Below are positions 23,256 through 31,483 of a stretch of 64,000 nt of DNA, one piece after another; the first letter of the stretch is position 1, and every line of letters begins with the position of its first letter. A program made the position numbers and the translations under genes. Under the pieces are notes generated by a model. That model searched no databases. It was given only the letters and a program-made list of their open reading frames with translations, and was not told where the DNA came from. This stretch comes from a virus: IMG/VR virus record IMGVR_UViG_3300035565_000044, positions 36,523 through 100,522 of that record. One strand, written 5' to 3'.

Positions 23256-23631
23256 TGTCCTTCCTTTGCGCCGCCTTCAACATCAACTCAGCGAAAAATT
23301 CTTCCATATTTTTCCTATATTTTTTCTCTTCTCTCACTTTCCTTAAGCGCTGCGCCTTTGTCGCTGGCGCCTTCTTATATTCTCCCCTAACAGCGTCGTC
23401 TAATTCCTTTAATAAATAGTTAATTAGCTTATGCTGCTCATCATGCCAAGCCTGATACTCCACATTATTTTCAGCAATAACGCTTGCGAGTTGCCCCACT
23501 TCAGGCATGGGTTTATATGGGTTGTCGTAATGGTGGAGACTGGCGCTTGTGAGAATTGATTTGATATCTCTGTATGGTATCCCTGATATGGTAACGTTTC
23601 CGTCCTTATGGAGTTTGACGCGTAGGCTCAT
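23242..23631 (-). CDS. hypothetical protein
   Basis: 129 residues from MSLRVKLHKDGNVTISG (GGAAAGGGT before the ATG); the frame continues 5' only through a parS-like site. The C-terminal half is a charged helix (QRLRKVREEKKYRKNMEEFF). Confidence 0.55.
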   Translation of the reverse strand: MSLRVKLHKDGNVTISGIPYRDIKSILTSASLHHYDNPYKPMPEVGQLASVIAENNVEYQAWHDEQHKLINYLLKELDDAVRGEYKKAPATKAQRLRKVREEKKYRKNMEEFFAELMLKAAQRKDNAVS

Positions 23632-23645
23632 ACCCTTTCCTTTCC

Positions 23646-23659
23646 GTTTCACATGAAAC
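23646..23659. promoter_or_regulatory. parS-like palindrome (CACATG core)
   Basis: GTTTCACATGAAAC, 14 bases upstream of the start at 23631. Confidence 0.55.
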
Positions 23660-23670
23660 AAAACCATGCT

Positions 23671-23696
23671 AACGCCCATGCCACGGCATAGGCGTT
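23671..23696 (-). terminator. intergenic hairpin
   Basis: AACGCCCATGCC/GGCATAGGCGTT, 12 bp with one mismatch and a 2-base loop, between genes 23715 and 23631. Confidence 0.5.
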
Positions 23697-23714
23697 AACA
23701 TTGTTCTGTTACCT

Positions 23715-23918
23715 TTATCTTATTTCCATGGCTGACTCTATTAGAGTCTTAAGCATTAAAATTTCACCACTATCCATTTTCGCGTATATTTCCCCGCCAT
23801 CCTCAATCTGTATGGTTAAGGTAAATTCTTTTGTACCATTAACATGTCTAATTGACATTTTCTCTTTGTCGTCAATGGTGAATTTATGAATTGCTATTTC
23901 CTCAATCTTGTAAGTCAT
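23715..23918 (-). CDS. hypothetical protein
   Basis: 67 residues: four predicted strands (IHKFTIDDKEKMSIRHV, FTLTIQIEDG) and one helix (ILMLKTLIESAMEI). It shares this strand-strand-helix plan with the next gene upstream, 23932-24150, so the two may be paralogues. Confidence 0.5.
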   Translation of the reverse strand: MTYKIEEIAIHKFTIDDKEKMSIRHVNGTKEFTLTIQIEDGGEIYAKMDSGEILMLKTLIESAMEIR

Positions 23919-23931
23919 GCGTTTTACCTTC

Positions 23932-24150
23932 CTATCTGTTGAGCATAGCTCTCATGGCGTCAATAGTTTCTGAAAGTTTACGCAAATCGTCTGCGTAAAG
24001 ACTCATAACAAAGAACTTCTTTTCCCCCTCTATTCCATGGGTTATTGAAAAGCGCACACATGGCGATGTTTCGTTGTCATAGTTAATCTTTACAAATTCA
24101 CCTGTTGACGCTTCAAAGCTGACTTGAGTTGTTATTCTAACCTCACCCAT
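23932..24150 (-). CDS. hypothetical protein, possible paralogue of 23715-23918
   Basis: 72 residues with the same plan: strands (VRITTQVSFEAS, CVRFSITHG) and a C-terminal helix (LRKLSETIDAMRAMLN). Unrecognised. RBS GAAAGGAAAG. Confidence 0.5.
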   Translation of the reverse strand: MGEVRITTQVSFEASTGEFVKINYDNETSPCVRFSITHGIEGEKKFFVMSLYADDLRKLSETIDAMRAMLNR

Positions 24151-24178
24151 GCGCTTTCCTTTCTTGCTAGGGTTACTA

Positions 24179-24201
24179 AATTGGGCGAATTTCGCCCAAT
24201 T
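24179..24201 (-). terminator. perfect intergenic hairpin
   Basis: AATTGGGCG-AATTT-CGCCCAATT, 9 bp, 10 bases after the stop of 24214-24441. Confidence 0.6.
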
Positions 24202-24213
24202 GGATAATCCCAG

Positions 24214-24441
24214 CTATTCAGGTAACGCCCTAAGCGCCTTGTACGTAGGCTTACCTTTGCCGCCTATAGCCTTCCATGCGGCGTCTGCGGCGTCTCCATC
24301 CTTGCACCAGTTATTCCCTACGCCTGTTATGGTATCCCTGACGCCACCCATAAAGCGCTCTAGACGCATGGCGTCTTGCGCCCATGGATAACGTTTTAGG
24401 AGTTCTGCACGTAGGGCGACTAAAAATCCTGTTCTGGTCAT
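24214..24441 (-). CDS. hypothetical protein
   Basis: 75 residues, helical start (TGFLVALRAELLKRYPWAQD) and a Gly/Asp-rich centre. Unrecognised. RBS GAAAGGAAAGCG. Confidence 0.5.
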   Translation of the reverse strand: MTRTGFLVALRAELLKRYPWAQDAMRLERFMGGVRDTITGVGNNWCKDGDAADAAWKAIGGKGKPTYKALRALPE

Positions 24442-24495
24442 ACGCTTTCCTTTCTAGCTTGGTTAAATGAGCTTATTTCTGTGGGCTGGCGCCTG

Positions 24496-24747
24496 TTACA
24501 ACTGAAAATAGTTGTGCGGTTTATATTCTGGATTAACTTCGTTTTGCATAAACGCGCACCACGTATCAGCATCGCGCAGAAGTCCTATGCGCTCAATAAC
24601 ACTAGCTGTGTCACAGAGCACGCGAGCTTTATCCGCGCTAGGCGCTTCTGCCATCTCCTCAATGGTCCGCATGTAGAGCGGACAAACAAATTCCTTTAAT
24701 GGCTTAACCATTGCTAGAATTACGATGGCTTTAACAACTTCATCCAT
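24496..24747 (-). CDS. hypothetical protein
   Basis: 83 residues; ATG overlaps the upstream stop (TGATG). The N-terminus MDEVVKAIVILAMVKP may be a short hydrophobic helix. Stop codon 2 bases from the left arm of module A. Confidence 0.5.
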   Translation of the reverse strand: MDEVVKAIVILAMVKPLKEFVCPLYMRTIEEMAEAPSADKARVLCDTASVIERIGLLRDADTWCAFMQNEVNPEYKPHNYFQL

Positions 24748-25241
24748 CACAGAACCAATTCCCCATCTGCATCAACAATGTTAGTCAAACATGTAAGAAA
24801 CGTATCTGCTATGTACTCTTTTATGTCTCTGTAGTTTTTACCAGTGACTTTTATGTTAATTTCGCCAAAGCATGGCGTTACTATTACTGTGTGGTCCGTC
24901 CATCCACAGTAATAACCGTTGCTATTCATGTGATGAAATGCAGTGATAAAGATAAGCTTGTCATCTGTTGACTTGTCAAAGTTAAACTGCGTTCCCTTGT
25001 CAAAACCACTACCGCTAGGCATATGCGCCTTGCATGCGTGCTCAATGGCGTGTAAGTGGCCATGAAAGTTTTGATATAAATGCTCAGCTTGCTTTTGCGT
25101 TTGCTTGGCGTTGTAGTTATCGCCTTTGGCTTCATATGCCTTGCTTCTGCATTCCGCTTCTGCCTCTAACTTTCCGCAGTTGCGCATGGCGTTAGCCTTC
25201 AGCGCCATGTAATAGTACAGCGGTTTGTTATGGAGTATCAT
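24747..25241 (-). CDS. hypothetical His/Cys-containing protein
   Basis: 164 residues. Helical N-terminal half rich in Gln/Glu (AEAECRSKAYEAKGDNYNA); beta-rich end (HTVIVTPCFGEINIKV). Cys and His residues are scattered. Unrecognised. Confidence 0.5.
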   Translation of the reverse strand: MILHNKPLYYYMALKANAMRNCGKLEAEAECRSKAYEAKGDNYNAKQTQKQAEHLYQNFHGHLHAIEHACKAHMPSGSGFDKGTQFNFDKSTDDKLIFITAFHHMNSNGYYCGWTDHTVIVTPCFGEINIKVTGKNYRDIKEYIADTFLTCLTNIVDADGELVL

Positions 25242-25473
25242 AGGTTACTAATCCTTTCTTGCGCGGCCTTCCATGATACCAATAATAAGCCTGTTGGCCC
25301 AATGGGCCACGCGTGACTTTGAACTTACAATCAGGCTCATTTTTCCGATATATTTTAAGCCATATTTCTGTTGTTCCATCGGTTAGCGTCATGACTAGAC
25401 GCCAACAGTTAGGCTTGGGCGCACGGGGATTGTAGCGCCATAGCCTTTCATAACTGGCGTATTCTATCGCCAT
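25228..25473 (-). CDS. hypothetical protein
   Basis: 81 residues, Tyr/Trp/Arg-rich, one beta hairpin (WRLVMTLTDGTTEIWLKI). First gene of module A, 20 bases after the right arm. Confidence 0.5.
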   Translation of the reverse strand: MAIEYASYERLWRYNPRAPKPNCWRLVMTLTDGTTEIWLKIYRKNEPDCKFKVTRGPLGQQAYYWYHGRPRKKGLVTYDTP

Positions 25474-25520
25474 GGCTTGCCTTCCTTAGCGTAAGGCGCC
25501 GCCCACAGAAATAAGCTCAT

Positions 25521-26926
25521 ATCTAGGCATGCAATCTTAGAGCCTCATTGCGCTAGGCTAGTTAGATGTTAGTCTGAGAACTTGGCAAGAAGTGAATAAG
25601 CAGCAAACTCGTATTCGCGGCGTTTTTCCTGAATACGAATAGTTTTTGCAGCTTCTGTTAACGCCTCATGCGCATCAAACACAGTTTCTATTGGATGCTG
25701 ATTAGCATTGAAACCAATCTGCATAATCTTCTGCGTTTCTCCCTTGCCAATGGCTCTAACAAAAAGGCGCTGCAAGAAATGCATTCTCGCCTCGTCTTTG
25801 TCATCATTCTTTTTGGAGTCAGTGATAGCCTTAATTCTTTCATTCTTCATTCCAGTTACCTGTTTAATGAAGGATGAAATTTCTAGAGCGCTATCAAATA
25901 TCTCGTCAGATTGACGGTTAATGCGCAGATTACCATTTTTGGTATGGTTAATCCGATGGGTTTTCTTCCCCATGACGCCACGCAAAGAAAGATTACAGCA
26001 TACGCCTTGCAGCATCATACCTGTGAACCACGTAGACTGTGATTTTACCTCACTTCCACCAAACATTAAGCCTGGAAAGAATATATCAGGTAAACCACGA
26101 CGCGTTTTTCCTATCTCTATAGGGTGGCCGTCTTGACATACAAAACACTGCATATCTTCCGGCCCCATAAAGAGACTGTTCTGCGCGTCCATATCATAGG
26201 GGTTATGCTCCATTGTTCCCCAGTTGATTTTTCCTGGAGTTTTCCACTTGAGCGGATTATTAGCCGTCAAATCACCTAGCAATGGGCGCAGCGCCCGCAA
26301 GAGTTGGGCGTTTGTCGTCCGTGTTTCTGGCGTAAACGCCAGCGAGCGCAATTCCCGTATGTCACCTTCGCCCCCATCCGCCGTGTACGCCGTTATTTTA
26401 GCGTCGGGCGCCAAATCCTTTAAACCTTCACGCAGAATTCTAGCCGCCCGTTTTGCATCGGGCAGCTTACGTAAATAGTTAGCTGGGATAGGCGTTTCCG
26501 CCGCTGCACATAACTGTGTAAACGCTAAATGCGTTGGATCGACGGGGATATATTCCCCCCTATGATTTGGAATAATAATTTCCATGCTATCTGACACGAC
26601 AATGTTGTGAATGTTCACTGTGTTGTCGTGGGAAATGCTTTCCCAATGCTCAGCGGCGTTTAAAAGTTCGTCAAACGATGAAAACGTTTCATCGTCAGGA
26701 CGCGTCGCCCATTGCTTAGACATGCTCCAGTCTACATCACCCATACGGTCAGGATTGACCTTATAAGCTCCAGATACACGGCGCCCGTCATAGACAGGCT
26801 TAGTGTCCGCAACAACGTCAAACTTAGCGTCAATGATGGCTGGATTGTTGTTAGTCATGATTGCATTTCCTCTTGTGATAGATTGTGAGAAAGAAACGCA
26901 ATGAGGCTATAGGATTGCATGCTAGG
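25521..26926 (-). repeat. inverted-repeat-bracketed module B
   Basis: The left arm 25521-25556 and right arm 26897-26926 share GCAATGAGGCT and GATTGCATGC cores in inverted order, about 27 of 30 bases matching. They bracket the DUF932-like gene. The last bases of the right arm double as the start of the module C left arm. Confidence 0.8.
25569..26858 (-). CDS. DUF932 family phage/plasmid-like protein
   Basis: 429 residues. Features I associate with DUF932: HIVVSDSMEIIIPNHRGEY, HLAFTQLCAAAETPIPANYL, a mid-domain with LRSLAFTPETRTTNAQLLRA, and a GSEVKSQSTWFTGMMLQGVCC segment. The family is common in phages and plasmids; its biochemical role is unknown, and an anti-restriction or DNA-binding role has been guessed from context. 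Sole gene of module B. Confidence 0.75.
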   Translation of the reverse strand: MTNNNPAIIDAKFDVVADTKPVYDGRRVSGAYKVNPDRMGDVDWSMSKQWATRPDDETFSSFDELLNAAEHWESISHDNTVNIHNIVVSDSMEIIIPNHRGEYIPVDPTHLAFTQLCAAAETPIPANYLRKLPDAKRAARILREGLKDLAPDAKITAYTADGGEGDIRELRSLAFTPETRTTNAQLLRALRPLLGDLTANNPLKWKTPGKINWGTMEHNPYDMDAQNSLFMGPEDMQCFVCQDGHPIEIGKTRRGLPDIFFPGLMFGGSEVKSQSTWFTGMMLQGVCCNLSLRGVMGKKTHRINHTKNGNLRINRQSDEIFDSALEISSFIKQVTGMKNERIKAITDSKKNDDKDEARMHFLQRLFVRAIGKGETQKIMQIGFNANQHPIETVFDAHEALTEAAKTIRIQEKRREYEFAAYSLLAKFSD

Positions 26927-26963
26927 CTAGATACGGACTTGCTATTGCTGGCGCCAGTGTGGG

Positions 26964-27152
26964 TTATTTCTCAAGAATTTTATGCAATGGCTTCATTACA
27001 TGCTTAACCAATTCATTCTTTGCCATCACAAGATTTGTACGGCAAAGCAATGGCAATCCAGGTATTTGTAACACCTGTTCTATCATGTAGGTTGAACGCT
27101 CAACCCACTTGATAACCATGGATATTTGCGCCCGTTCTTCGCCGTCTATCAT
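26964..27152 (-). CDS. hypothetical helical protein
   Basis: 62 residues, two predicted helices (ERAQISMVIKWVERSTYM, NLVMAKNELVKHVMKPLHK). Start overlaps the upstream stop by 4 bases. Confidence 0.5.
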   Translation of the reverse strand: MIDGEERAQISMVIKWVERSTYMIEQVLQIPGLPLLCRTNLVMAKNELVKHVMKPLHKILEK

Positions 27153-27625
27153 TGGCTTTTCTTCCTAGCAACTTTACACATGCGCGCGCTATTGTTTTCG
27201 CTGACGCTGCACTCAATAAGAAAACTCATATACTTAGCTTTCCTATGGATAATTAACTCTAAATGGTCGCAGTGAAGGCCAGATTTTTTAGTGCAACCGT
27301 TATTACCGGCGCCTGCTTTCCAGAATAGGGTTAATTCATCGCCAGTCTTAAGCAGTGATACCACGGTTGACCATACGCTATCACAGCGTGATGCATGGTT
27401 CATTTCGAATGCATTCTCTATTTCATAGTCATAATTATACATTCCGTCATAATTATAACCATAAATAACAGTACTGGTATTGCACTCTATTATATGTATT
27501 TGCTCGAATGGATTAGTATCGCTTTGTCTCTTAATTGCTTCGATTGTTGATGTTCCGTTAATATAGCGGAACACTACATCATTGCATTGTTTAAGAGCGA
27601 TTAAATCCGCTTTACTTACTTCCAT
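27149..27625 (-). CDS. hypothetical protein
   Basis: 158 residues from MEVSKADLIALKQCND; GGAAAGGACGCCAGAA precedes the ATG and a parS-type site lies 20 bases upstream. Beta-rich middle (IHIIECNTSTVIYGYNYDG). Unrecognised. Confidence 0.55.
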   Translation of the reverse strand: MEVSKADLIALKQCNDVVFRYINGTSTIEAIKRQSDTNPFEQIHIIECNTSTVIYGYNYDGMYNYDYEIENAFEMNHASRCDSVWSTVVSLLKTGDELTLFWKAGAGNNGCTKKSGLHCDHLELIIHRKAKYMSFLIECSVSENNSARMCKVARKKSQ

Positions 27626-27644
27626 TTCTGGCGTCCTTTCCTGT

Positions 27645-27658
27645 GTTTCACGTGAATT
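27645..27658. promoter_or_regulatory. parS-type palindrome (two mismatches)
   Basis: GTTTCACGTGAATT: perfect left half and core, the last two bases differ. Confidence 0.5.
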
Positions 27659-27889
27659 CTCACTACGTGAGGGAAAAGGCGCCAGCAATAGCAAGCCCAT
27701 ATCTAGCCTATTAAGCTAGATACAAGCTTATAAGTCACCTATCCCCTTATCGCACAAGAGGATAGGCAATCGTTTACGATATCAATGATCGATATATGGG
27801 GAATTTTCCTGTTGATTTATGCAGAAAAGTGTTGCTTTTCTTAGACTTATACCACATTGCGCGGTATAATTGCGTAACAACACAAGATA

Positions 27890-27919
27890 ACGTCTATACC
27901 TATGGCATAGGCGTTATCG
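27890..27919 (-). terminator. intergenic hairpin in module D
   Basis: GATAACG-T-CTAT pairs with ATAG-G-CGTTATC, about 11 bp, 8 bases past the stop of 27928-28101 on the minus strand. Confidence 0.5.
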
Positions 27920-27927
27920 TTTTGTTG

Positions 27928-28101
27928 TCATGCTAATTTGGTTTTGTCTATGAGATAGAACACTGTGAACTTATCACTTATGGTTCTATTCCTAGCTCTT
28001 CTGTTGAGTAACCAACAGATTAACCTTGCGACGCGAGAATTTCTATATTCTGAGTACAGATATTCTGTGTCGTTTTCGTAGGCTATAATCATGTATCTCA
28101 T
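27928..28101 (-). CDS. small basic protein
   Basis: 57 residues: MRYMIIAYENDTEYLYSEYR at the start, then a basic middle (RVARLICWLLNRRARNR) and DKFTVFYLIDK. AGGTGATAAT precedes the ATG. Supported by its fit in module D. Confidence 0.5.
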   Translation of the reverse strand: MRYMIIAYENDTEYLYSEYRNSRVARLICWLLNRRARNRTISDKFTVFYLIDKTKLA

Positions 28102-28109
28102 ATTATCAC

Positions 28110-28196
28110 CTATGCCAGAATGATAATTGCGCTAAAGAACGCAAAGGCGCTTAGCAATACGCCTATAGTGGCGCACAACAGGCAATCAATAATCAT
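28110..28196 (-). CDS. possible single-span membrane micro-protein
   Basis: 28 residues, nearly all hydrophobic (CLLCATIGVLLSAFAFFSAI). The ATG lies 8 bases inside the end of the preceding gene. A longer frame to 28406 in the same phase overlaps the real gene 28186-28545 and is less likely. Weakly supported. Confidence 0.35.
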   Translation of the reverse strand: MIIDCLLCATIGVLLSAFAFFSAIIILA

Positions 28197-28545
28197 ATCT
28201 AACCCTATCCCCAAAATACCTAGCGTTTTTATGAGTCGCCTTACGCGTCGCTCTGAATACGTCCTTACGGACCATGCGTTGTCTAACGTATGGCCTAGGA
28301 TATGAGCGCTTTCGCCTAGGTTTAGGCTTAGGATAGTATCGCCAAGGCTTAGGCTTAGGGAGGCATAGGACGGGCGCCGGTCTGGAGCGTTTGATATCGT
28401 CAACAAGCCAAATTATGATATATATCATAATCGCTGGATAGATAATGATAACCGCGTATGGCGCCGTTTCAATTATACCGCCTAGGATGAAAAAGCCTAT
28501 AAAGCCTGTCGTCACATAGGACAGTATTTTTGGAATATCGTTCAT
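28186..28545 (-). CDS. membrane protein with basic cytoplasmic tail
   Basis: 119 residues. Two N-terminal membrane helices (ILSYVTTGFIGFFILGGI and YAVIIIYPAIMIYIIIWLV), then a strongly basic Pro/Arg/Lys tail (PKPKPRRKRSYPRPYVRQR). RBS AGGAGAAATGAC. Topology suggests an inner-membrane protein with a nucleic-acid or membrane-surface-binding tail. Confidence 0.65.
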   Translation of the reverse strand: MNDIPKILSYVTTGFIGFFILGGIIETAPYAVIIIYPAIMIYIIIWLVDDIKRSRPAPVLCLPKPKPWRYYPKPKPRRKRSYPRPYVRQRMVRKDVFRATRKATHKNARYFGDRVRYDY

Positions 28546-28625
28546 GTCATTTCTCCTATATTGGTTAACCGCATAGCCTACTATATGCAGACTATGAAGT
28601 TAACCAACAAAGGAAAATTCCCCAT

Positions 28626-29074
28626 GGACACTAGCGCCTTAGATTGTACGCCATTGGCGTTTGTTATCTTAAACCATACCACACTTTAACGGAATAACCG
28701 CTATGTTTAGTCGCTTTAACCTTCTCTTTAAATTCCTCTATAGCTGACTCTCTACAATTAGCTTTAGAGTTAACAAGCTTAGGCGTTGCATATCTGTCGT
28801 CAAACTTTAACATTTCAGTGAATAATGCAGGTGACCCTAAAGCAGTATTCAAGCTAAGCGTTGTTAAGCGCGGTTGCTTTCTTGGCTCAATAACCATAAT
28901 GGCAGTTGCAGGTTTAGGTATGCATGTATTCCATTCCCTTGTCGGAGCATGGCCGTCAAATATGACTGTCACCATATACTCACCAACAGGCAAGGCGCCT
29001 TTAGTCCATTCTGTTAAGCTCATTGTATCGCCTTTCTATACGCGCATGGCGTACAGTCAAAGGCGCTAGTGTCC
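28626..29074 (-). repeat. inverted-repeat-bracketed module E
   Basis: Left arm 28626-28659 and right arm 29041-29074, 34 bases each, about 30 matching in inverted order; the core is GGACACTAGCGCCTT and its complement. They bracket a single gene. Both ends abut neighbouring arms (D and F) with zero spacing. Confidence 0.85.
28664..29023 (-). CDS. hypothetical protein
   Basis: 119 residues, beta-rich start (VGEYMVTVIFDGHAP) and a helical, Lys-rich end. Only gene of module E; its stop is 4 bases from the left arm. Unrecognised. Confidence 0.55.
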   Translation of the reverse strand: MSLTEWTKGALPVGEYMVTVIFDGHAPTREWNTCIPKPATAIMVIEPRKQPRLTTLSLNTALGSPALFTEMLKFDDRYATPKLVNSKANCRESAIEEFKEKVKATKHSGYSVKVWYGLR

Positions 29075-29117
29075 ACAACGTATCAGGCTTATCAATGGGC
29101 GCCGGGGGATTACATTA

Positions 29118-29381
29118 TTATGGTATTTCCACGTAGTCTCTATATGGAAATGATGGGGTTATGATTTCCCCCTCATAATCGCTAAACCTTTCTGCATACA
29201 ACATGGCGCTATCTTTATTTTCATAGCGCGCAACCTTGTATGTTATTTCTCCATTTGGGTTGCTTATATGCCATACGCCTAGCGGCGTATTGGCATTAAA
29301 GCCTAACGGAGGCGTTTTACTTCCATAGAATGAACCATGATTAGATTCTCTATGTTGCGAGTTGCATAGATAATATGACAT
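29118..29381 (-). CDS. hypothetical protein
   Basis: 87 residues from MSYYLCNSQHRESN (AAGGCGCC before the ATG, 10 bases after the upstream stop); a longer start at 29426 would overlap the upstream gene. Beta-rich, with TPLGVWHISNPNGEITYKV. Unrecognised. Confidence 0.5.
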   Translation of the reverse strand: MSYYLCNSQHRESNHGSFYGSKTPPLGFNANTPLGVWHISNPNGEITYKVARYENKDSAMLYAERFSDYEGEIITPSFPYRDYVEIP

Positions 29382-29391
29382 GTCGGGCGCC

Positions 29392-29955
29392 TTAACTATG
29401 TTGAATACTTTCCCACAAGTTAACAATGCGATTTTTAGCGTTTAAGGCGTAATCAAGCCTATACGCTTCCGCCATGCTTAGGGACTTAAGGTTGTTTGTG
29501 GTATAAATTCCGTGGTCCAAAAGTTTTATTTTGACTAGAGCGTTTATTTCCAATCCTTCGAAATTTGGTTCTACGCGTTTAAACCACCACAGGCGCCGCT
29601 TTGCGATGACATGTAACAACATTTGAATTGCATGTTCTGGCGTATCGCCAAAACCAACGCCCATACTACTCATGGACGTTGCTTTCCATATGCCATCAAA
29701 CGTTGTTTTTATGTCTATGTCTCTATTTTCTTCAGGATGCGGAAACCATGGCTCAAATGGACTTGTATCAAGATACATACATTCCATATCGAATAGTCTA
29801 GTATCCCCGCAATAGTTGCAATCTTTGCCATCTACCTGTGAAATTTGCACGTTGCCTATTTCAACTTCGATATATGGATAGTTTTCATTTATCCACTTGG
29901 CGAAATCTTCGACACGTGTCATGTCATCAGATAGAACTATCTTCGATATTTTCAT
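29392..29955 (-). CDS. hypothetical protein
   Basis: 187 residues. The N-terminal half includes DCNYCGDTRLFDMECMY and SMSSMGVGFGDTPEHAIQML, the latter resembling the end of small conserved phage proteins. RBS GGAAAGGTTTTGAT. Unrecognised. Confidence 0.55.
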   Translation of the reverse strand: MKISKIVLSDDMTRVEDFAKWINENYPYIEVEIGNVQISQVDGKDCNYCGDTRLFDMECMYLDTSPFEPWFPHPEENRDIDIKTTFDGIWKATSMSSMGVGFGDTPEHAIQMLLHVIAKRRLWWFKRVEPNFEGLEINALVKIKLLDHGIYTTNNLKSLSMAEAYRLDYALNAKNRIVNLWESIQHS

Positions 29956-30061
29956 ATCAAAACCTTTCCTTAGGCTATGGCGCCCATAGAAAAGCCTGAT
30001 ACGTTGTAAACTCGTTAGCCGTTATAGCGATTGATGCTTACATCTAGGCGCTAGGTTGAGC

Positions 30062-30286
30062 CTATATGCCGTATGTGTCGCGCCTTAGGCGGCGCAGCAT
30101 AACCATAGTGTAGAATGAATTGCGTTCACTAAACGCCGCATGACGCGCATGAAGGTCAAATAAGCGTCCATCATTACGAGCACGTAGCGCGCGCATGACG
30201 CGTAGTCTAATGGTTAGACGCCTTTCTTGCGCCGCCATTATTTCATGCGTGCGCGTGGCATAGGCGCTAGGATTAGATAAACCCAT
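30062..30286 (-). CDS. small Arg-rich protein
   Basis: 74 residues from MGLSNPSAYATRTHE (AAAAGGGCG before the ATG). Very basic (RRLTIRLRVMRALRARN, LRRLRRDTYGI). Overlaps its neighbour by 14 bases. Nucleic-acid binding is plausible only from charge. Confidence 0.5.
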   Translation of the reverse strand: MGLSNPSAYATRTHEIMAAQERRLTIRLRVMRALRARNDGRLFDLHARHAAFSERNSFYTMVMLRRLRRDTYGI

Positions 30287-30497
30287 CGTAAACGCCCTTT
30301 TCACGCCAGAATTTATGAAGATTAAGCCAATGCCTTGCCATGTCTTTGGCGCCGCTTAGCCGTGCTTCGTGCGCATACTGGATTAGTCTAAACGCTTGCG
30401 CCCTTACATTCTCTGTAGGGTTTTTACGCAAGTTGTAGCGTGTACAGCGTTTATACCAATCGCTGTAAACCCCATCTTCAGGATTATATGAGTACAT
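30273..30497 (-). CDS. hypothetical protein
   Basis: 74 residues, Tyr/Arg-rich with a helical end (GAKDMARHWLNLHKFWREKG). First gene of module G. Confidence 0.5.
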   Translation of the reverse strand: MYSYNPEDGVYSDWYKRCTRYNLRKNPTENVRAQAFRLIQYAHEARLSGAKDMARHWLNLHKFWREKGVYDGFI

Positions 30498-30582
30498 TCT
30501 AGTCGCCTGTCTTGAGTTAAGCGCCTAGGTGAAAGCATCAATCACATTTGGGGTTTACATCTATACGCCAATGGCGTGTTAG

Positions 30583-30813
30583 TTAGTCTAGTATTTGTGG
30601 ATTGGCGGCAATCAGCGCCTTAGCGTAAGCCTTGCGCGCTTTATGCAAGTTAGAAGTTAATATTTGCGCGTCAACACATAGGCGCTGTTTAGATGTAAGG
30701 AATGAACCTTCCGGATTATCACCAAAAGAGTCAATAGCTCTTATTGTGTTGCGCAAATCTACATGCAATCGCACAAGATTTTCTTCTAATTCCCACAATG
30801 GAGTGTTTATCAT
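30583..30813 (-). CDS. hypothetical helical protein
   Basis: 76 residues, two or three helices (LEENLVRLHVDLRNTIRAID). ATG overlaps the upstream stop as ATGA. Unrecognised. Confidence 0.5.
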   Translation of the reverse strand: MINTPLWELEENLVRLHVDLRNTIRAIDSFGDNPEGSFLTSKQRLCVDAQILTSNLHKARKAYAKALIAANPQILD

Positions 30814-31049
30814 TTACCGCGACCATTATTAGGCTTAAGCGTTATCCATCCGTCTAGATCAATGCCTTGCGCATATTCATCGAATAGCGCTTGCATCAAT
30901 TCTTGGCGTAGCTTGTGGCGCGTAGCTTGCAAAGCGCAACTGGCGTTATATGCTCCAATTGCAACGTTGCTAAGCTCACTCAGCGCTTTATTGATAGCGC
31001 ATAAGTCAGCTTCTACTAAGTGTATTAGGCGTATATCTCTATCTCTCAT
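30810..31049 (-). CDS. hypothetical helical protein
   Basis: 79 residues, helical (DLCAINKALSELSNVAIGAY) with a polar end. First gene of module H. It may be distantly related to its neighbour by general plan, but identity is not evident. Confidence 0.5.
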   Translation of the reverse strand: MRDRDIRLIHLVEADLCAINKALSELSNVAIGAYNASCALQATRHKLRQELMQALFDEYAQGIDLDGWITLKPNNGRGK

Positions 31050-31156
31050 AATTTACCCCTTACGCGCGTGGCGTATAGGTGAAAACCCCAAATGCTAGCC
31101 GTGATTAATAAGCGATTGATCTAGTAATGAGCCTAGAATTGCTGGCGTATGTTAAA

Positions 31157-31483
31157 CTAACGGACGCCACCACGTAGAAAAGACGGAAGAAACGATGATA
31201 TGAACGGAGGCTCATACCAATCTAAATTTCCCGGTTTTTTCCAGGAAAGGCTATGCTTTCCTTCTGCCAAAGCGCGCTTTAGACGCTTTAGGCGCTTTTT
31301 ACAAACGCGTGGCGTATGTTGACGCCATGCGCGTTTAGCGGCTTTCTTTGCTCTGTTCTGGTTTTTATTCCAGAATTCCGCCAATGGTTCGTCACACATT
31401 TGCGCATAGTCATCCACATAGATGCTATATCCATGCAACATTCCATCGAACTTAGGAGCTCTGTATTCAAGTATGTAAGCCAT
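31157..31483 (-). CDS. hypothetical basic protein
   Basis: 108 residues from MAYILEYRAPKFDG, coupled to the upstream stop as TAATG. Middle is strongly basic (NRAKKAAKRAWRQHTPRV, KKRLKRLKRALAEGK). Confidence 0.5.
   Translation of the reverse strand: MAYILEYRAPKFDGMLHGYSIYVDDYAQMCDEPLAEFWNKNQNRAKKAAKRAWRQHTPRVCKKRLKRLKRALAEGKHSLSWKKPGNLDWYEPPFISSFLPSFLRGGVR

Larger units (their letters stand above)
24467..25520 (-). repeat. inverted-repeat-bracketed module A
   Basis: The left arm 24467-24494 (ATGAGCTTATTTCTGTGGGC...) and right arm 25494-25520 (...GCCCACAGAAATAAGCTCAT) are complementary over about 27 bases with one gap. They bracket three leftward genes (24496-25473). The right arm abuts the left arm of module B with no bases between. 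Confidence 0.8.
26925..27708 (-). repeat. inverted-repeat-bracketed module C
   Basis: The left arm 26925-26955 and right arm 27678-27708 match over 31 bases with about three mismatches; the core is TTGCTATTGCTGGCGCC and its complement. They bracket two genes and the parS-type site at 27645. Confidence 0.8.
27796..28625 (-). repeat. inverted-repeat-bracketed module D
   Basis: ATGGGGAATTTTCCT at 27796-27810 and its exact complement at 28611-28625, 15 of 15 bases. They bracket the 57-residue gene, a micro-ORF and the 119-residue membrane protein. The right arm abuts the left arm of module E with no gap. The 87 bases between modules C and D hold a hairpin (CCTATCC/GGATAGG, 27748-27774) and no gene. 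Confidence 0.75.
29075..30007 (-). repeat. inverted-repeat-bracketed module F
   Basis: Left arm 29075-29103 (ACAACGTATCAGGCTT...) and right arm 29979-30007, 27 of 29 bases matching in inverted order. They bracket two genes. Confidence 0.85.
30029..30543 (-). repeat. inverted-repeat-bracketed module G
   Basis: Left arm 30029-30051 (GATTGATGCTTACATCTAGG...) and right arm 30521-30543, 21 of 23 matching. The two mismatches fall at TTACATC versus TTCACC, the same place as in module H. Confidence 0.8.
30546..31093 (-). repeat. inverted-repeat-bracketed module H
   Basis: Left arm 30546-30570 (ATTTGGGGTTTACATCTATA...) and right arm 31069-31093, 23 of 25 matching. The left arm begins 2 bases after the right arm of module G. 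Confidence 0.85.

Noticed and set aside
28110-28406. 98-codon frame overlapping the membrane protein 28186-28545
   Set aside because: It runs largely antiphase within a gene with a strong RBS and clear membrane topology; only its last 28 codons may be real.
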